Below, piece by piece: positions 9,049-18,140 of a stretch of 64,000 nt of DNA. Below the pieces are notes generated by a model that saw only the letters and a list, made by a program, of their open reading frames with translations, was not told the origin of the DNA and did no database searches. Where the stretch lies: NCBI GenBank assembly GCA_016721905.1, contig JADKHH010000003.1:248001-312000 (forward strand), given 5' to 3'. Origin of the DNA: Candidatus Opimibacter skivensis. Its GTDB lineage: Bacteria > Bacteroidota > Bacteroidia > Chitinophagales > Saprospiraceae. Made by a program: the position numbers and the translations under genes. Each line of letters begins with the position of its first letter. Position 1 is the first letter of the stretch.

Positions 9049-9711
9049 ATGAATCGCAGTAAATCCCTTCTTTTTATCCTCGCCCTCTTTGGCCTGAGTT
9101 CTTCCTGTACTTCCCAGAAATCATCAGGGCAGGCGGAGGAAAAAACTCCTGCCAAGGATCAAATTGTCGAACAATCTATGAATACAGAAATTGCAACCTT
9201 TGGTGCCGGATGTTTTTGGTGTGTTGAAGCCGTTTTCCAGGAACTGAAAGGCGTCCTTAAGGTCGAATCCGGATATATGGGAGGTGCTATTCCAAACCCT
9301 ACCTATAGGGAAGTTTGCACAGGCACTACCGGCCATGCGGAAGTAACGCGCATCACCTTTGACCCTACAGTAATTTCTTATGAAGAATTGCTTGAGGTGT
9401 TATGGACTACCCATGATCCAACTACCCTCAATCGTCAGGGCGCTGACGCAGGTACGCAATACCGGTCTGCTATTTTTTACCATTCTGACGAACAAAAAAG
9501 TAAGGCAGAAAAGTCGAAAAAGGAAGTGGCCACAACCATTTGGGATTCACCAATCGTAACGGAGATTGTTCCTGCAGATACTTTCTATCCTGCAGAAGAG
9601 TACCATCAGGACTATTACGCACTTAACCCAAATGCAGGTTATTGCCGGGCAGTGATCTCGCCTAAAGTTGCCAAAGTTCGTGCAACGTTTACAGACAAAT
9701 TGAAGCAGTAA
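9049..9711 (+). CDS. msrA: Exported peptide methionine-S-sulfoxide reductase MsrA
   Basis: Reduces the S-epimer of methionine sulfoxide in proteins. The catalytic motif Gly-Cys-Phe-Trp-Cys is at residues 54-58 (nucleophile Cys55), followed by 'VEAVFQELKGV' and the family block 'TGHAEVTRITFDP'. A hydrophobic leader ends in Ser-Ser-Ser-Cys20, so the enzyme is probably a lipoprotein or at least periplasmic. Residues 21-48 are a low-complexity linker absent from cytosolic MsrA. The second conserved segment (PAEEYHQDYYALNP) is intact. The MsrB gene begins 12 nt downstream, giving an envelope repair pair for both sulfoxide epimers. Confidence 0.95.
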   Translation: MNRSKSLLFILALFGLSSSCTSQKSSGQAEEKTPAKDQIVEQSMNTEIATFGAGCFWCVEAVFQELKGVLKVESGYMGGAIPNPTYREVCTGTTGHAEVTRITFDPTVISYEELLEVLWTTHDPTTLNRQGADAGTQYRSAIFYHSDEQKSKAEKSKKEVATTIWDSPIVTEIVPADTFYPAEEYHQDYYALNPNAGYCRAVISPKVAKVRATFTDKLKQ

Positions 9712-9723
9712 ATCACGACTTTT

Positions 9724-10251
9724 ATGCATCGCTATATCCTCATCACCGCTATGCTCCTGGGTTTCTCAATGCAGGCGTGTCTTCAGTCTACGCCTAAGCA
9801 ACCTGAGGTCAAGGCTAATGCATCAAATGATTCTGTTGTGGATGAAAGCGGACAAACCATAGCGCATGTTGTTAAATCAGATGCCGAATGGAAAGCTCAG
9901 TTAGATCCGCTGGCCTATAATGTGCTTCGTGAAAAAGGAACAGAGCGCGCTTTTTCCGGCAAGTATCATGACAATAAGAAAACCGGAACTTATTCCTGCG
10001 CCGGATGTGGGCTTACTTTGTTTTCATCCGAGACCAAGTTTGATTCAGGTACTGGCTGGCCAAGCTTTTATGCCCCAATTGACAAAACCCACGTTGAGGA
10101 AGACGAAGATGTTTCTTATGGCATGAAACGAGTGGAAGTACTGTGTCGTCGCTGTGGCGGACATCTCGGACATGTATTTGATGACGGACCGAGACCAACC
10201 GGGCTCAGGTATTGTATGAATTCTGTTTCACTTGCCTTTCAACCGAAGTAA
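9724..10251 (+). CDS. msrB: Exported peptide methionine-R-sulfoxide reductase MsrB
   Basis: Reduces methionine-R-sulfoxide. The zinc-binding Cys pairs are Cys92/Cys95 (YSCAGC) and Cys141/Cys144 (CRRCGGH). The catalytic Cys is Cys164 in 'RYCMNSVSL'. The leader ends at Cys19 (Met-Gln-Ala-Cys), suggesting a lipoprotein like MsrA. It lies 12 nt after msrA on the same strand, so both are probably in one transcript; in some bacteria the two activities are fused, here they are separate proteins. How the exported pair is re-reduced is not visible, although a multi-thioredoxin exported protein is encoded at 18.1-20.2 kb. Confidence 0.95.
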   Translation: MHRYILITAMLLGFSMQACLQSTPKQPEVKANASNDSVVDESGQTIAHVVKSDAEWKAQLDPLAYNVLREKGTERAFSGKYHDNKKTGTYSCAGCGLTLFSSETKFDSGTGWPSFYAPIDKTHVEEDEDVSYGMKRVEVLCRRCGGHLGHVFDDGPRPTGLRYCMNSVSLAFQPK

Positions 10252-10379
10252 CCACTTACGGAATTAAAATATCATTATGCCATGGCCATTACCATAGCGT
10301 TGCAGAGAGCAGGGTCGAACTGTTTGCTCCTCGAACGGCCTACTTCATCTCTGCTGTATTGCGCTATATTTGATGGGCT

Positions 10380-11117
10380 ATGAAGCACCTGCGTCCATGG
10401 ATTAAATTGTCTGGAGTCTTTATTTCACTTTGCTGGTATCTCAGTCAGTTATTAATTAGTTCGGCGATAAAAGGAAAGGATACTGGGAGGGGATTCCAGT
10501 ATAGAAGGAAGTTTTGTTCATCAGCCTTATCCATCCTCAGAATATATTACAAACAAGAAGGTGTACTTCAGCCAGGCGCATGTCTCTATGTCTCCAATCA
10601 CAGATCGATGCTTGATCCCCTTATTCAATTGGGCCGCATCGATGCATACATCGTTTCAAAAGCGGAGGTAGGAAATTATCCGGTACTAGGTCGGGGTGCA
10701 AAGGAAACTGGTATCATCCTGGTGCACCGTCATGATCACAACAGCAGGCGCGCAGCACTCGACGCTATTGAAGAAAAACTAATGGCTGGTTTACCGGTAT
10801 TGATTTACCCAGAAGCTACAACTTATGGTGGTGACCTCACCGGAGATTTTAAAAAAGGTGCTATCGAAATGGCTTTCCGGAAAGGAATTCCAGTGGTTCC
10901 TGTAGCGATCGAATATCCAGGCAAGGATTATTACTGGACGGATGGACCTTTATTAGCTTATTTTAAAAGAATCTTTTCATCTGGATCCTCGCATCAGGTC
11001 CAAGGAATCATTGGCTTCCCTGTACAAAGTAAAAGCCCGGATACCATCGTTGAAGATACCCGGGCTTTGATCAATCAAATGATCATAGATGCACGGTCCA
11101 AATCACTGGGATCCTGA
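10380..11117 (+). CDS. 1-acyl-sn-glycerol-3-phosphate acyltransferase-like protein
   Basis: A 245-residue PlsC-family acyltransferase that would acylate lysophosphatidate or a related lysolipid at the inner membrane. The catalytic NHx4D motif is Asn73-His74 to Asp79 (SNHRSMLDP). The second block, usually EGTR, is Pro-Glu-Ala-Thr-Thr at 144-148. The third, 'FRKGIPVVPVAIEY', is present. A hydrophobic N-terminal helix (about 10-30) would anchor it. The Gly-to-Ala and Arg-to-Thr changes in block II leave the exact acceptor open. Confidence 0.85.
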   Translation: MKHLRPWIKLSGVFISLCWYLSQLLISSAIKGKDTGRGFQYRRKFCSSALSILRIYYKQEGVLQPGACLYVSNHRSMLDPLIQLGRIDAYIVSKAEVGNYPVLGRGAKETGIILVHRHDHNSRRAALDAIEEKLMAGLPVLIYPEATTYGGDLTGDFKKGAIEMAFRKGIPVVPVAIEYPGKDYYWTDGPLLAYFKRIFSSGSSHQVQGIIGFPVQSKSPDTIVEDTRALINQMIIDARSKSLGS

Positions 11118-11140
11118 TCGTGCGAGATCATAGCTGATGT

Positions 11141-12625
11141 TTAAAATTTCATACCAATTGTTCCCGCAATGGTACTTCGGTTGTTATCGACCTGAACCAA
11201 AGGTTGGTTGGCATCAGTTGTTTCGTATGGAAGATATCCTTCCAGTGGGGTAGCATACTTGTATGCGAAGTCAATATAAAACGCATCAGCGCGGAACCCG
11301 ATACCGGCATGATATGCAGGATCGAAATTATTATCATTACTGTAGGATGATTGTGCCAGTGACACTCCACCTCTCAACCTGAATGAACTGATGACAAATT
11401 CTCCTCCCAGATTGATGTCGAAACTAGATGAGTAATTTGCACGAATAGCCTGGTTGACTTCCTGTTCTTCCTGTTCATAATAGTAGCCATTACCACTGAC
11501 GCTATAATCATAATGCATGGTTGAATAATCAGTCCACTTTATACTGGCTCCAATAAAACCCTGTTCACCTGCTATTATGCCTATGCCTCCCATGAGTGAC
11601 CAGGGAGTCACAAGTGCATAACGAAAACTACCATAAGGGGACTCCGCGTAGATAGGTCCGTCATTATTTGCATCTGTGTAATCATAGTACAACGAAGTAT
11701 TATAGTTGTCCGTCATAAAGAGTTTCGTGGGCGTATGCGCTGCAGCGGAGATATTCAGGTTTTTAGATGGTTTGAAGGTGATGCCAAATTTTCCGTTTAT
11801 ACCAGAGCCAGTTGAATTGACATAACTGTTGTAATGAAGATCATTAAAAAATGGAATACCATTTTCATTTCCGTCTTCTTCTGCGTACTCACGAAATTCT
11901 GTATAGTTAACAAGTGGAATATTGAACGAAGCTCCAAAAAGTATTTTGTTATCGTAATTGGCCGCATATCCGAGAAAGAGTTCTGATTTACCGCCTTCCA
12001 GATAGGAGTTCTCTAATTTTAAGAGTTTGTATTCAGGATTGAGATTGTAATCTGTTTCATACTCCCTGTCCTCTTCAAAATCATAGATAGCTCCGGTTTC
12101 CCAGGCGAGACCTTCTTCAAAGCCATTCAATTCTTCTGATGACAGACCAAAGGCATTTTCTCTCCAGCTGTCTGTGATCGAGCCCAGTGTGGAACCTGAA
12201 TAATTTGTTTCACGTCGGTACTCCGCCATCCGGTTGTATCCTACTGCCCAGTTGGACGTAAGCCATTTACTATTTCGCTGTCTGCTTGAAAGCACAAAGC
12301 CTACATTTGGAAATGTGAAATTGTTGTAGTTCCCCTCCGTCACATGGTTTCTATCTTCTGTAAAACTGGAAGAAAACTGATTAAACTGCCCACCCATGGT
12401 GATGGTGAATTCACTCTTCCAATATCCAGCAATACCAGCGGGATTTGAACCGATGGCGGAAAAGTCTGGTCCAATAGCAAACATGCTGTTTCCACTGCCG
12501 AGGTTTCTGGCGGTACCCAATGGTTCTGAAATAGAAAGTCTGTATGCTTCAGTTGCAGTTTGTGACCATGCTGCCCCAGCACTGAGGAGCGCAGTGAATA
12601 TAATGAGTATAGCTATCCTTTTCAT
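11141..12625 (-). CDS. FadL/OmpP1-like outer-membrane transport protein
   Basis: A 494-residue beta-barrel protein with signal peptide (about 1-21, ending Ala-Trp-Ser-Gln). The mature N-terminus has the OmpP1/FadL/TodX pattern: 'GTARNLGSGNSMFAIGPDFSAIGSNPAGIAGY', with the conserved Asn-Pro-Ala-Gly. Alternating aromatic and polar strands continue to a terminal Phe. Proteins of this kind take up hydrophobic substrates such as fatty acids, but in Bacteroidota many are uncharacterised, so the substrate is unknown. It is 78 nt downstream of the Tyr/Pro-rich protein gene on the same strand; a 12-bp hairpin lies between them. Confidence 0.8.
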   Translation of the reverse strand: MKRIAILIIFTALLSAGAAWSQTATEAYRLSISEPLGTARNLGSGNSMFAIGPDFSAIGSNPAGIAGYWKSEFTITMGGQFNQFSSSFTEDRNHVTEGNYNNFTFPNVGFVLSSRQRNSKWLTSNWAVGYNRMAEYRRETNYSGSTLGSITDSWRENAFGLSSEELNGFEEGLAWETGAIYDFEEDREYETDYNLNPEYKLLKLENSYLEGGKSELFLGYAANYDNKILFGASFNIPLVNYTEFREYAEEDGNENGIPFFNDLHYNSYVNSTGSGINGKFGITFKPSKNLNISAAAHTPTKLFMTDNYNTSLYYDYTDANNDGPIYAESPYGSFRYALVTPWSLMGGIGIIAGEQGFIGASIKWTDYSTMHYDYSVSGNGYYYEQEEQEVNQAIRANYSSSFDINLGGEFVISSFRLRGGVSLAQSSYSNDNNFDPAYHAGIGFRADAFYIDFAYKYATPLEGYLPYETTDANQPLVQVDNNRSTIAGTIGMKF

Positions 12626-12640
12626 AGGTCTATGTTTTTA

Positions 12641-12676
12641 AAGGCTGCAGAAAGGCTATGACCATTCTGCAGCCTT
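12641..12676. repeat. 12-bp hairpin between two same-strand genes
   Basis: A perfect inverted repeat (aaggctgcagaa / ttctgcagcctt) with a 12-nt loop. There is no proper T-run on the minus strand after the stem, so it may be a weak terminator or processing site that lowers expression of the FadL-like gene relative to its upstream neighbour. Confidence 0.5.
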
Positions 12677-12703
12677 ATCAGGCTAATATTGTTTGACATG
12701 TTG

Positions 12704-14221
12704 TTAACCTCTTCCTCGTGGAGAGGAAGAGTGATTGCTGGAACTGGAGCCGCCTCCTGAAGAACGGTTACTGCTGCTGCTACCAGAAGATGAACCACCA
12801 CCGGAGGATGAACTACGACCGGAAGAAGACGATGGTGAATAACTTGACCTGTCACTGCTTCTAGGTGTATCATTACTCCTTTGGGGAGGTGTATAACTTG
12901 GCCTGTCGAAACTCTTGGGAGTATCATTGTTCCTTTGAGGAGGAGAATAGCTAGGTCGGTCATTACTTCTGGGCTCATCATTACTCCGCTGTGGAGGAGT
13001 ATAAGTTGGACGCTCAGGTGCTGTTCTTTCCGGGCTGCTGTTTTGCCTTGCAGGTGGTGTATAAGTAGGCCGATCTTCGGTGACCCTTGAAGGGGGCGTG
13101 GAAGATGGTGTTTGATCAGTCCTTGGTTGTGACACCGGCCTTTCACTGCCAGGATAAGGTTTGTAGTTATCCTTAGGCGCTGTTGTAGGCCTGCCTGATG
13201 GATTCTCAACACCAGGAGTTGTGGTCACTGGGTTGGATCTTTCGGGTGTCGGATAAGGTTGATATTTTTCTGTATCCGGCCTGAAGACAGGTCTTTTGCC
13301 TCCTGTTGGTGTGGATTGATCCCGTGGCAGCTCCTTGTCTACCGGCACTTGTCTTACGACGCCAGGCGTGGCTTCCTGACGTACTGGTGCAGGTTCAGCA
13401 GGAGAATGGTTAGGTTGTGCTGTGATAGGCGTTCCTGGAGGTACTGCCCGTCCCGGTGTACCTGGTTCTGGAAGTCCTAAAGGGCGGTCATTTGAAATTG
13501 CGATACCCGCATCGATATCTTTTCCTGTTGGGGAATTCAGGCCTGGAGTTGTCGGCGGTACGCGTGGTGAAGATCCTGTATTGCCAGCTGTCCTTGGACC
13601 ATAATGGTAGTCTCCACTTCCACCATGGTGGTTATTGTCGCCGTGTCCGGGATAATAACCGGTGCCGCAACCACCACCGTAATATCCATTAGGTGGACAA
13701 TAGGGGTTGTAATAGTTACCATATGGATAATAGCCTCCGCAACCGTTCCAGTAGGTATAACTTGGAAAATAGTAGTTATTGTACCCATAGTAGTAAGGTG
13801 CAGGGGCATACCAGTTGTTCCAGCCAAAGCCAACACTGATTCCAAATCCAAAACTGAAATAAATGTTTGATTCCGGATAAGCGTAATAATCCCAGGCAAA
13901 TGGATCGTAGTAGTTATACCCTACATAGACCGGATCATAAAATCCAAATCCGGCATACGGACGATAGAAGCGCCTGATGCGGGAAGAATAGTAATAATCG
14001 TAGTCATCATACTCATCGTAGTAGCCATAGGAGTCATCATCGTAATAGGTGACATCTCCCGCATTGCTGTTGGAAGGAGCAGGACCATCCAATGAATAAT
14101 TTACAATAGGCACATATTCATCCGGGTCATAATAGACATCGTCAAACTGGGCCTGTAAAGATGGAATCGCCAAAGCGATGGCCATTATCGTCAGGTAATT
14201 TTTTAAAACGTAAAATTTCAT
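12704..14221 (-). CDS. Exported Tyr-rich / Pro-rich / Ser-rich low-complexity protein
   Basis: A 505-residue protein with signal peptide (1-24). Three compositional zones follow. Residues about 25-200 are extremely rich in Tyr, Asp, Gly and Asn (for example DDSYGYYDEYDDYDYYY). Residues about 210-460 are Pro/Arg/Thr/Ser-rich, with tandem units of 18-20 residues built on 'RPSYTPPQRSND'. The last 45 residues are almost only Ser and Gly with a basic end. No enzyme motif is present. It is probably an extracellular structural or matrix protein, possibly surface-exposed; similar low-complexity proteins occur in Bacteroidota but have no known function. Shadow reading frames here are produced by the repeats and are not genes. 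Confidence 0.72.
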   Translation of the reverse strand: MKFYVLKNYLTIMAIALAIPSLQAQFDDVYYDPDEYVPIVNYSLDGPAPSNSNAGDVTYYDDDSYGYYDEYDDYDYYYSSRIRRFYRPYAGFGFYDPVYVGYNYYDPFAWDYYAYPESNIYFSFGFGISVGFGWNNWYAPAPYYYGYNNYYFPSYTYWNGCGGYYPYGNYYNPYCPPNGYYGGGCGTGYYPGHGDNNHHGGSGDYHYGPRTAGNTGSSPRVPPTTPGLNSPTGKDIDAGIAISNDRPLGLPEPGTPGRAVPPGTPITAQPNHSPAEPAPVRQEATPGVVRQVPVDKELPRDQSTPTGGKRPVFRPDTEKYQPYPTPERSNPVTTTPGVENPSGRPTTAPKDNYKPYPGSERPVSQPRTDQTPSSTPPSRVTEDRPTYTPPARQNSSPERTAPERPTYTPPQRSNDEPRSNDRPSYSPPQRNNDTPKSFDRPSYTPPQRSNDTPRSSDRSSYSPSSSSGRSSSSGGGSSSGSSSSNRSSGGGSSSSNHSSSPRGRG

Positions 14222-14479
14222 AGCCTGTGTGTGTTTAAAGCCGGGTGGCAGAAACTCTCAACATCCAAGGTTAAAAGTATTACTTTTACCGCCTATATGT
14301 AGTTAAGGAGAGCTTAAATAACTGTCACCGCGTTGTTAAATAAGTTGAAATCAAACCACCACAACTTTTTGGGTTATTTATACCTACGACGCAGTATCCG
14401 TTGGGGAAGTTTCAGTTGTATTGATCCTTAATGAGAAATTAACACAAATACCCTGAAACGGGGTTTTTAATACTGTTTT

Positions 14480-15946
14480 ATGGCAAAGGAAATAACACCG
14501 AGATCAGTCGATTATTCGCAATGGTATCTTGATATCGTCAGGAAAGCCGGACTTGCGGACAATTCTGCTGTCAGGGGATGTATGGTCATCAAGCCATATG
14601 GATATGCTATCTGGGGGAAAATCCAGGGAGTACTGGACAGCGAGTTCACGCGCACAGGCCATGTCAACGCTTATTTTCCACTGTTTATCCCTAAGAGTTT
14701 TCTCAGCCGCGAAGCACAGCATGTGGAAGGTTTCGCAAAGGAATGCGCTGTCGTCACCCATCATCGACTCAAAGCTGATCCCAATGGAGGAGGATTGATC
14801 GTTGATCCTGAGGCTAAGCTCGAAGAAGAACTCATCGTGCGCCCGACATCTGAAACGATCATCTGGAGCACTTATAAGGACTGGATCCAATCTTACAGAG
14901 ACCTGCCATTGCTCATCAATCAATGGGCGAATGTCGTCCGATGGGAAATGCGTACCAGGCCTTTTTTACGGACTACGGAGTTTCTCTGGCAGGAAGGCCA
15001 CACAGCACATGCTACACGAGATGAAGCAGTTAGGGAAGCTCAGATGATCCATGATATCTATGCGGACTTTACGGAAAACTGGATGGCGATGCCTGTGGTT
15101 AAAGGTGTGAAAACAGCTAATGAACGCTTCGCAGGAGCAGAAGATACGTATACCATCGAAGCTTTGATGCAGGATGGGAAAAGCCTTCAGGCAGGTACGT
15201 CGCATTTTCTCGGTCAGAATTTTGCCCGCGCTTTCGATGTTTCTTTCCTCAATGAAAACAATCAGCAGGAACTTGTCTGGGCAACTTCGTGGGGCGTTTC
15301 CACACGATTGATCGGCGGTCTGATCATGACACATAGCGATGATGAAGGCCTGGTGTTGCCTCCAAAGCTTGCACCGTTACAGGTGGTTATCATTCCTGTC
15401 CCTAAACCAGATCCTGCAATCAATGAAGTCGCTGAAAAATTGATGGCGGAACTTAAGGAAAAGGGAATCTCAGTCAAGTATGATATTGACGAAAAAGCAA
15501 GACCAGGATTTAAATATGCCGAATACGAAATGAAAGGAGTTCCAGTTCGTGTAGCTATTGGTCAGCGTGATCTTGAAAAGGGTCAGGCTGAAGTGGCTCG
15601 CAGGGATACCAGGGAAAAAGAATTTGTATCGCTCGAAGGGCTGGGCAGTTTTGTTATAAACTTGCTGGATGAAATTCAGCAGAACCTGCTCTTGAAAGCA
15701 CTGCGCTACCGCCAGGAGAACACACGTGAAGCTGATGATTTTGAAACTTTTAAATCGATCCTCGACGAACAGGGTGGTTTTATTTCAGCGCATTGGGATG
15801 GTACCACTGAAACAGAATTAAAGATCAAGGAACTGACCCGGGCAACGATACGTTGTATCCCCCTCGATCAGAAGCCAGAACAAGGAAAATGTATCCTGAC
15901 CGGAAATCCATCTGCCGGAAGGGTCTTATTTGCTAAAGCTTATTAA
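14480..15946 (+). CDS. proS: Prolyl-tRNA synthetase (archaeal/eukaryotic-type ProS)
   Basis: Charges tRNA-Pro with proline. The 488-residue size and the start 'ITPRSVDYSQWYLDIVRKAG' mark the short ProS type without the editing insertion found in the long bacterial form. Class II motif 2 is 'RWEMRTRPFLRTTEFLWQEGH'-like (residues about 154-174), and the 'RPTSETIIW' block is at about 138-146. The 'SLQAGTSHFLGQNFA' block is near motif 3. An anticodon-binding domain (about 295-395) and a C-terminal extension with the 'KCILTGNPSAGRVLFAKAY' ending complete it. It is divergent from the upstream low-complexity gene and is followed after 21 nt by the DUF3127 gene. Confidence 0.95.
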   Translation: MAKEITPRSVDYSQWYLDIVRKAGLADNSAVRGCMVIKPYGYAIWGKIQGVLDSEFTRTGHVNAYFPLFIPKSFLSREAQHVEGFAKECAVVTHHRLKADPNGGGLIVDPEAKLEEELIVRPTSETIIWSTYKDWIQSYRDLPLLINQWANVVRWEMRTRPFLRTTEFLWQEGHTAHATRDEAVREAQMIHDIYADFTENWMAMPVVKGVKTANERFAGAEDTYTIEALMQDGKSLQAGTSHFLGQNFARAFDVSFLNENNQQELVWATSWGVSTRLIGGLIMTHSDDEGLVLPPKLAPLQVVIIPVPKPDPAINEVAEKLMAELKEKGISVKYDIDEKARPGFKYAEYEMKGVPVRVAIGQRDLEKGQAEVARRDTREKEFVSLEGLGSFVINLLDEIQQNLLLKALRYRQENTREADDFETFKSILDEQGGFISAHWDGTTETELKIKELTRATIRCIPLDQKPEQGKCILTGNPSAGRVLFAKAY

Positions 15947-15967
15947 TCACCTATAAAACAACAACCT

Positions 15968-16330
15968 ATGTCATTTGAAGTAGAAGGAAAGCTTCATAAA
16001 AAATTTGATAAAGAACAAAAGTCAGGGACCTTTCAAACGAGAGAGTTTGTGATCCTTGATGAATCTACACAGTATCCACAACACATCAAGTTCCAGTTGG
16101 TACAGGATCGTTGTGAGATCATTGATAATATTGAAGAAGGCACTAACGTCAAGGTGTACTTTGATCTGCGGGGCAGGGAATGGCAAGGCAAGTACTTTAC
16201 GAATCTCCAGGCGTGGAGGGTAGAGGCAGCCGGACAAGAATCCAAACCAAAAGCAGCACCGGGTGATTTTCCTTCAACACCACCAATGACTTCTGATGAA
16301 GGAGGTTCTTATGATGACCTTCCGTTTTAA
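15968..16330 (+). CDS. DUF3127 family OB-fold-like protein with SSB-like acidic tip
   Basis: A 120-residue protein of the DUF3127 family, widespread in Bacteroidota. Residues 1-90 form the conserved domain (FEVEGKLHKKFDKEQ, then KYFTNLQAWRVEA). Residues 90-112 are a flexible Pro/Ser/Gly linker, and the protein ends in Tyr-Asp-Asp-Leu-Pro-Phe. The order of domain, linker and acidic DDLPF tip closely copies single-stranded DNA-binding protein, whose DDDIPF tip recruits repair proteins. An SSB-like, nucleic-acid-related role is therefore plausible but unproven. It follows proS by 21 nt and may share its transcript. Confidence 0.8.
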   Translation: MSFEVEGKLHKKFDKEQKSGTFQTREFVILDESTQYPQHIKFQLVQDRCEIIDNIEEGTNVKVYFDLRGREWQGKYFTNLQAWRVEAAGQESKPKAAPGDFPSTPPMTSDEGGSYDDLPF

Positions 16331-16500
16331 AGCGGATTGAAATCCAAAAGGATAATGGTCTGACGCAACCTGATGTACTATCATGTTGTTCTCATCCAGC
16401 ATGCTTGTGCCGGCTTACTTTTTTAAATAGATACCAGCTCTGCTATAGCTGAAAATATGATAAAAGGTTGAGCGTTTCTATTTTAAATTATTTCATGCTG

Positions 16501-17049
16501 ATGAAAAGGATTGTACTCCATGTGTTGTGTCTCCTCTTTTTCATTCCCTTTGCGGATGCACAGCGGATGGTTGGGGCAGAAACACGCTATAACAATTCTT
16601 TCAGGGAATGGATACTCCTCACAGAAGATGACGATGTTGAAGGTGAATTGCGCTTGAGATGGACCTTCAGTGATGATTGGTCTTCCTGGGATCTCAGTGT
16701 TGGAGATATCACAGCGTCTATTGAGCAGAAATGGGCTGACGATCCTAACCTTTGGGTGATCAGATGTGAAGGCATCACCGTTAATGCCAAGACTGCATGG
16801 GCTGGAGAATTTCATCGTTGGAAACTAAGTGATGGAAATCATCAGATCAACTGGGAATCTAAATACTCCAACATCAAGGAGGAGTGGGAGATCGATTCTA
16901 ATAATGATCTCTTTTTCCAGATGTATACCCGTTGGGAGGGCGATCCGCGTGATTGGACGATTGTGGATGAGCTACCGGAAGACATTAGCGATGCTATGAA
17001 AGTAGCTATGATTTTCCTGGCGCTTCATTTTAGCACCCCCAGGATATAG
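16501..17049 (+). CDS. Exported protein of unknown function, Trp-rich
   Basis: About 182 residues from the ATG at 16501, which gives a clean signal peptide (MKRIVLHVLCLLFFIPFADAQ). A second ATG six bases upstream and a TTG at 16468 are alternatives. The mature protein is rich in Trp and acidic residues, and repeats short Trp-Asp/Glu strands (WTFSDDWSSWDLSVGD, KWADDPNLWVIRC, WKLSDGNHQINWES), suggesting a small all-beta protein. No family was recognised. A hydrophobic stretch near the C-terminus (AMKVAMIFLALHF) could be a membrane-associated helix. Confidence 0.65.
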   Translation: MKRIVLHVLCLLFFIPFADAQRMVGAETRYNNSFREWILLTEDDDVEGELRLRWTFSDDWSSWDLSVGDITASIEQKWADDPNLWVIRCEGITVNAKTAWAGEFHRWKLSDGNHQINWESKYSNIKEEWEIDSNNDLFFQMYTRWEGDPRDWTIVDELPEDISDAMKVAMIFLALHFSTPRI

Positions 17050-17153
17050 CTGATATATGTGATATACGAAACTGAAATTGACCTTCGTTTAACCAATCAG
17101 TTGAATCCGGGAAATAACATCCCGCTTTGAAGTACACCAAAAATTATATAACG

Positions 17154-18023
17154 ATGAAAGCACTCTTCTTCTTAGTAATGCTCTGTGGAGCAGCAAGCAC
17201 AATGGCCGCACAGGATATCGAACTCCCAAGGGTTAGCCCCAAAGCTTCTGTATCTTATACTATTGGATTCACTGAAGTAAAAATAAACTACAGTGCTCCG
17301 GCTGTTAAAGAAAGGGTTATCTGGGGTGGACTGGTTCAAAATGATAAAATCTGGCGCGGAGGAGCCAACGAAGCCACAACGGTAGAATTCAGTACGGACG
17401 TCTTTATTGAAGGCCAGAACCTACATGCGGGCAAGTATGCACTATTTTTTATTCCGGGAGAAAAAGAGTGGACGGTCATTTTTAACAAGAAATGGGATCA
17501 GTGGGGAACATCAGGATATAATGAAGCGGATGATGAAATCCGGTTCAATGTAACCCCGAAAATGGAGGATGGATCAATAGAACGACTCTCTTATACGATC
17601 AACGAAAAAGGGATGGACTGGGGTTATATCAAATTTTCGTGGGAAAGATTACGCCTCTTCATGCGCTTTAAAACGGATGTGATCGAGCAGGCTATGTCAA
17701 ATATCATTGCTGCATTAGGCACAGCAGCGCCGGAAAAGAAATGGGAGATCTATGCAGAAGGCGCCCAGTTTCTGATTGATGCAAATGGTAATATGGACCA
17801 GGCGCTGGAATGGGCCAAATTGTCAACAGATCAATTGAGCTGCAGCCGTAGTTGGTATGTCCGCGCTAAAGTTGAAGCGAAGAAAGGAGATATGTCAGCA
17901 GCCGTTGCCAGTGGAACAAAATGTGCGGAGATTGGATTGGCTGATGAAGCGGACCATTATTATGAAGATAATAAAGCAGAAATCAATGCTGCCATCCAGG
18001 GATGGGCAGCAAAAATGAACTGA
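17154..18023 (+). CDS. DUF2911 domain exported protein
   Basis: A secreted protein of about 289 residues. The ATG at 17154 starts a good signal peptide (MKALFFLVMLCGAASTMAAQ); an upstream TTG at 17127 would only add a charged extension. The DUF2911 domain (about residues 22-170) is clear: 'PRVSPKASVSYTIGFTEVKINYSAP', 'VWGGLVQNDKIWRGGANEATT'-like text and 'GKYALFFIPGEKEWTVIFNK'. A helical C-terminal part (about 175-289) resembles TPR-like helices. The family is common in Bacteroidota and has no known biochemical function. Confidence 0.85.
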   Translation: MKALFFLVMLCGAASTMAAQDIELPRVSPKASVSYTIGFTEVKINYSAPAVKERVIWGGLVQNDKIWRGGANEATTVEFSTDVFIEGQNLHAGKYALFFIPGEKEWTVIFNKKWDQWGTSGYNEADDEIRFNVTPKMEDGSIERLSYTINEKGMDWGYIKFSWERLRLFMRFKTDVIEQAMSNIIAALGTAAPEKKWEIYAEGAQFLIDANGNMDQALEWAKLSTDQLSCSRSWYVRAKVEAKKGDMSAAVASGTKCAEIGLADEADHYYEDNKAEINAAIQGWAAKMN

Positions 18024-18058
18024 TAAAAAGTATTTTCAGCCTTGTCAGTAAAAAAGGA

Positions 18059-18120
18059 ATGGCCATTTTGTTAGAGGTTCAAAATCTTGAACTCCTAACA
18101 AAATGGCCATAACTTTTTTT
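18059..18120. terminator. Strong bidirectional terminator
   Basis: A 24-nt inverted repeat (18059-18082 with 18087-18110) whose outer 16 bp pair perfectly (atggccattttgttag), two mismatches near the top and a 4-nt loop. It is followed by aac and seven T on the plus strand and preceded by an A-run for the minus strand. It separates the convergent DUF2911 and thioredoxin-repeat genes. Confidence 0.92.
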
Positions 18121-18140
18121 ATATGGCTAATCACAGGAGG

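Noticed and set aside
10365..10372. TATATTTG as a -7 box for the PlsC-like gene
   Set aside because: It lies only 7 nt before the ATG and has no -33 partner; it would imply a leaderless transcript, so I did not list it.
12622..13212. A 196-codon open frame overlapping the Tyr/Pro-rich gene
   Set aside because: It is a shadow of the tandem Pro/Ser codons in another frame, with no homology and an implausible composition.
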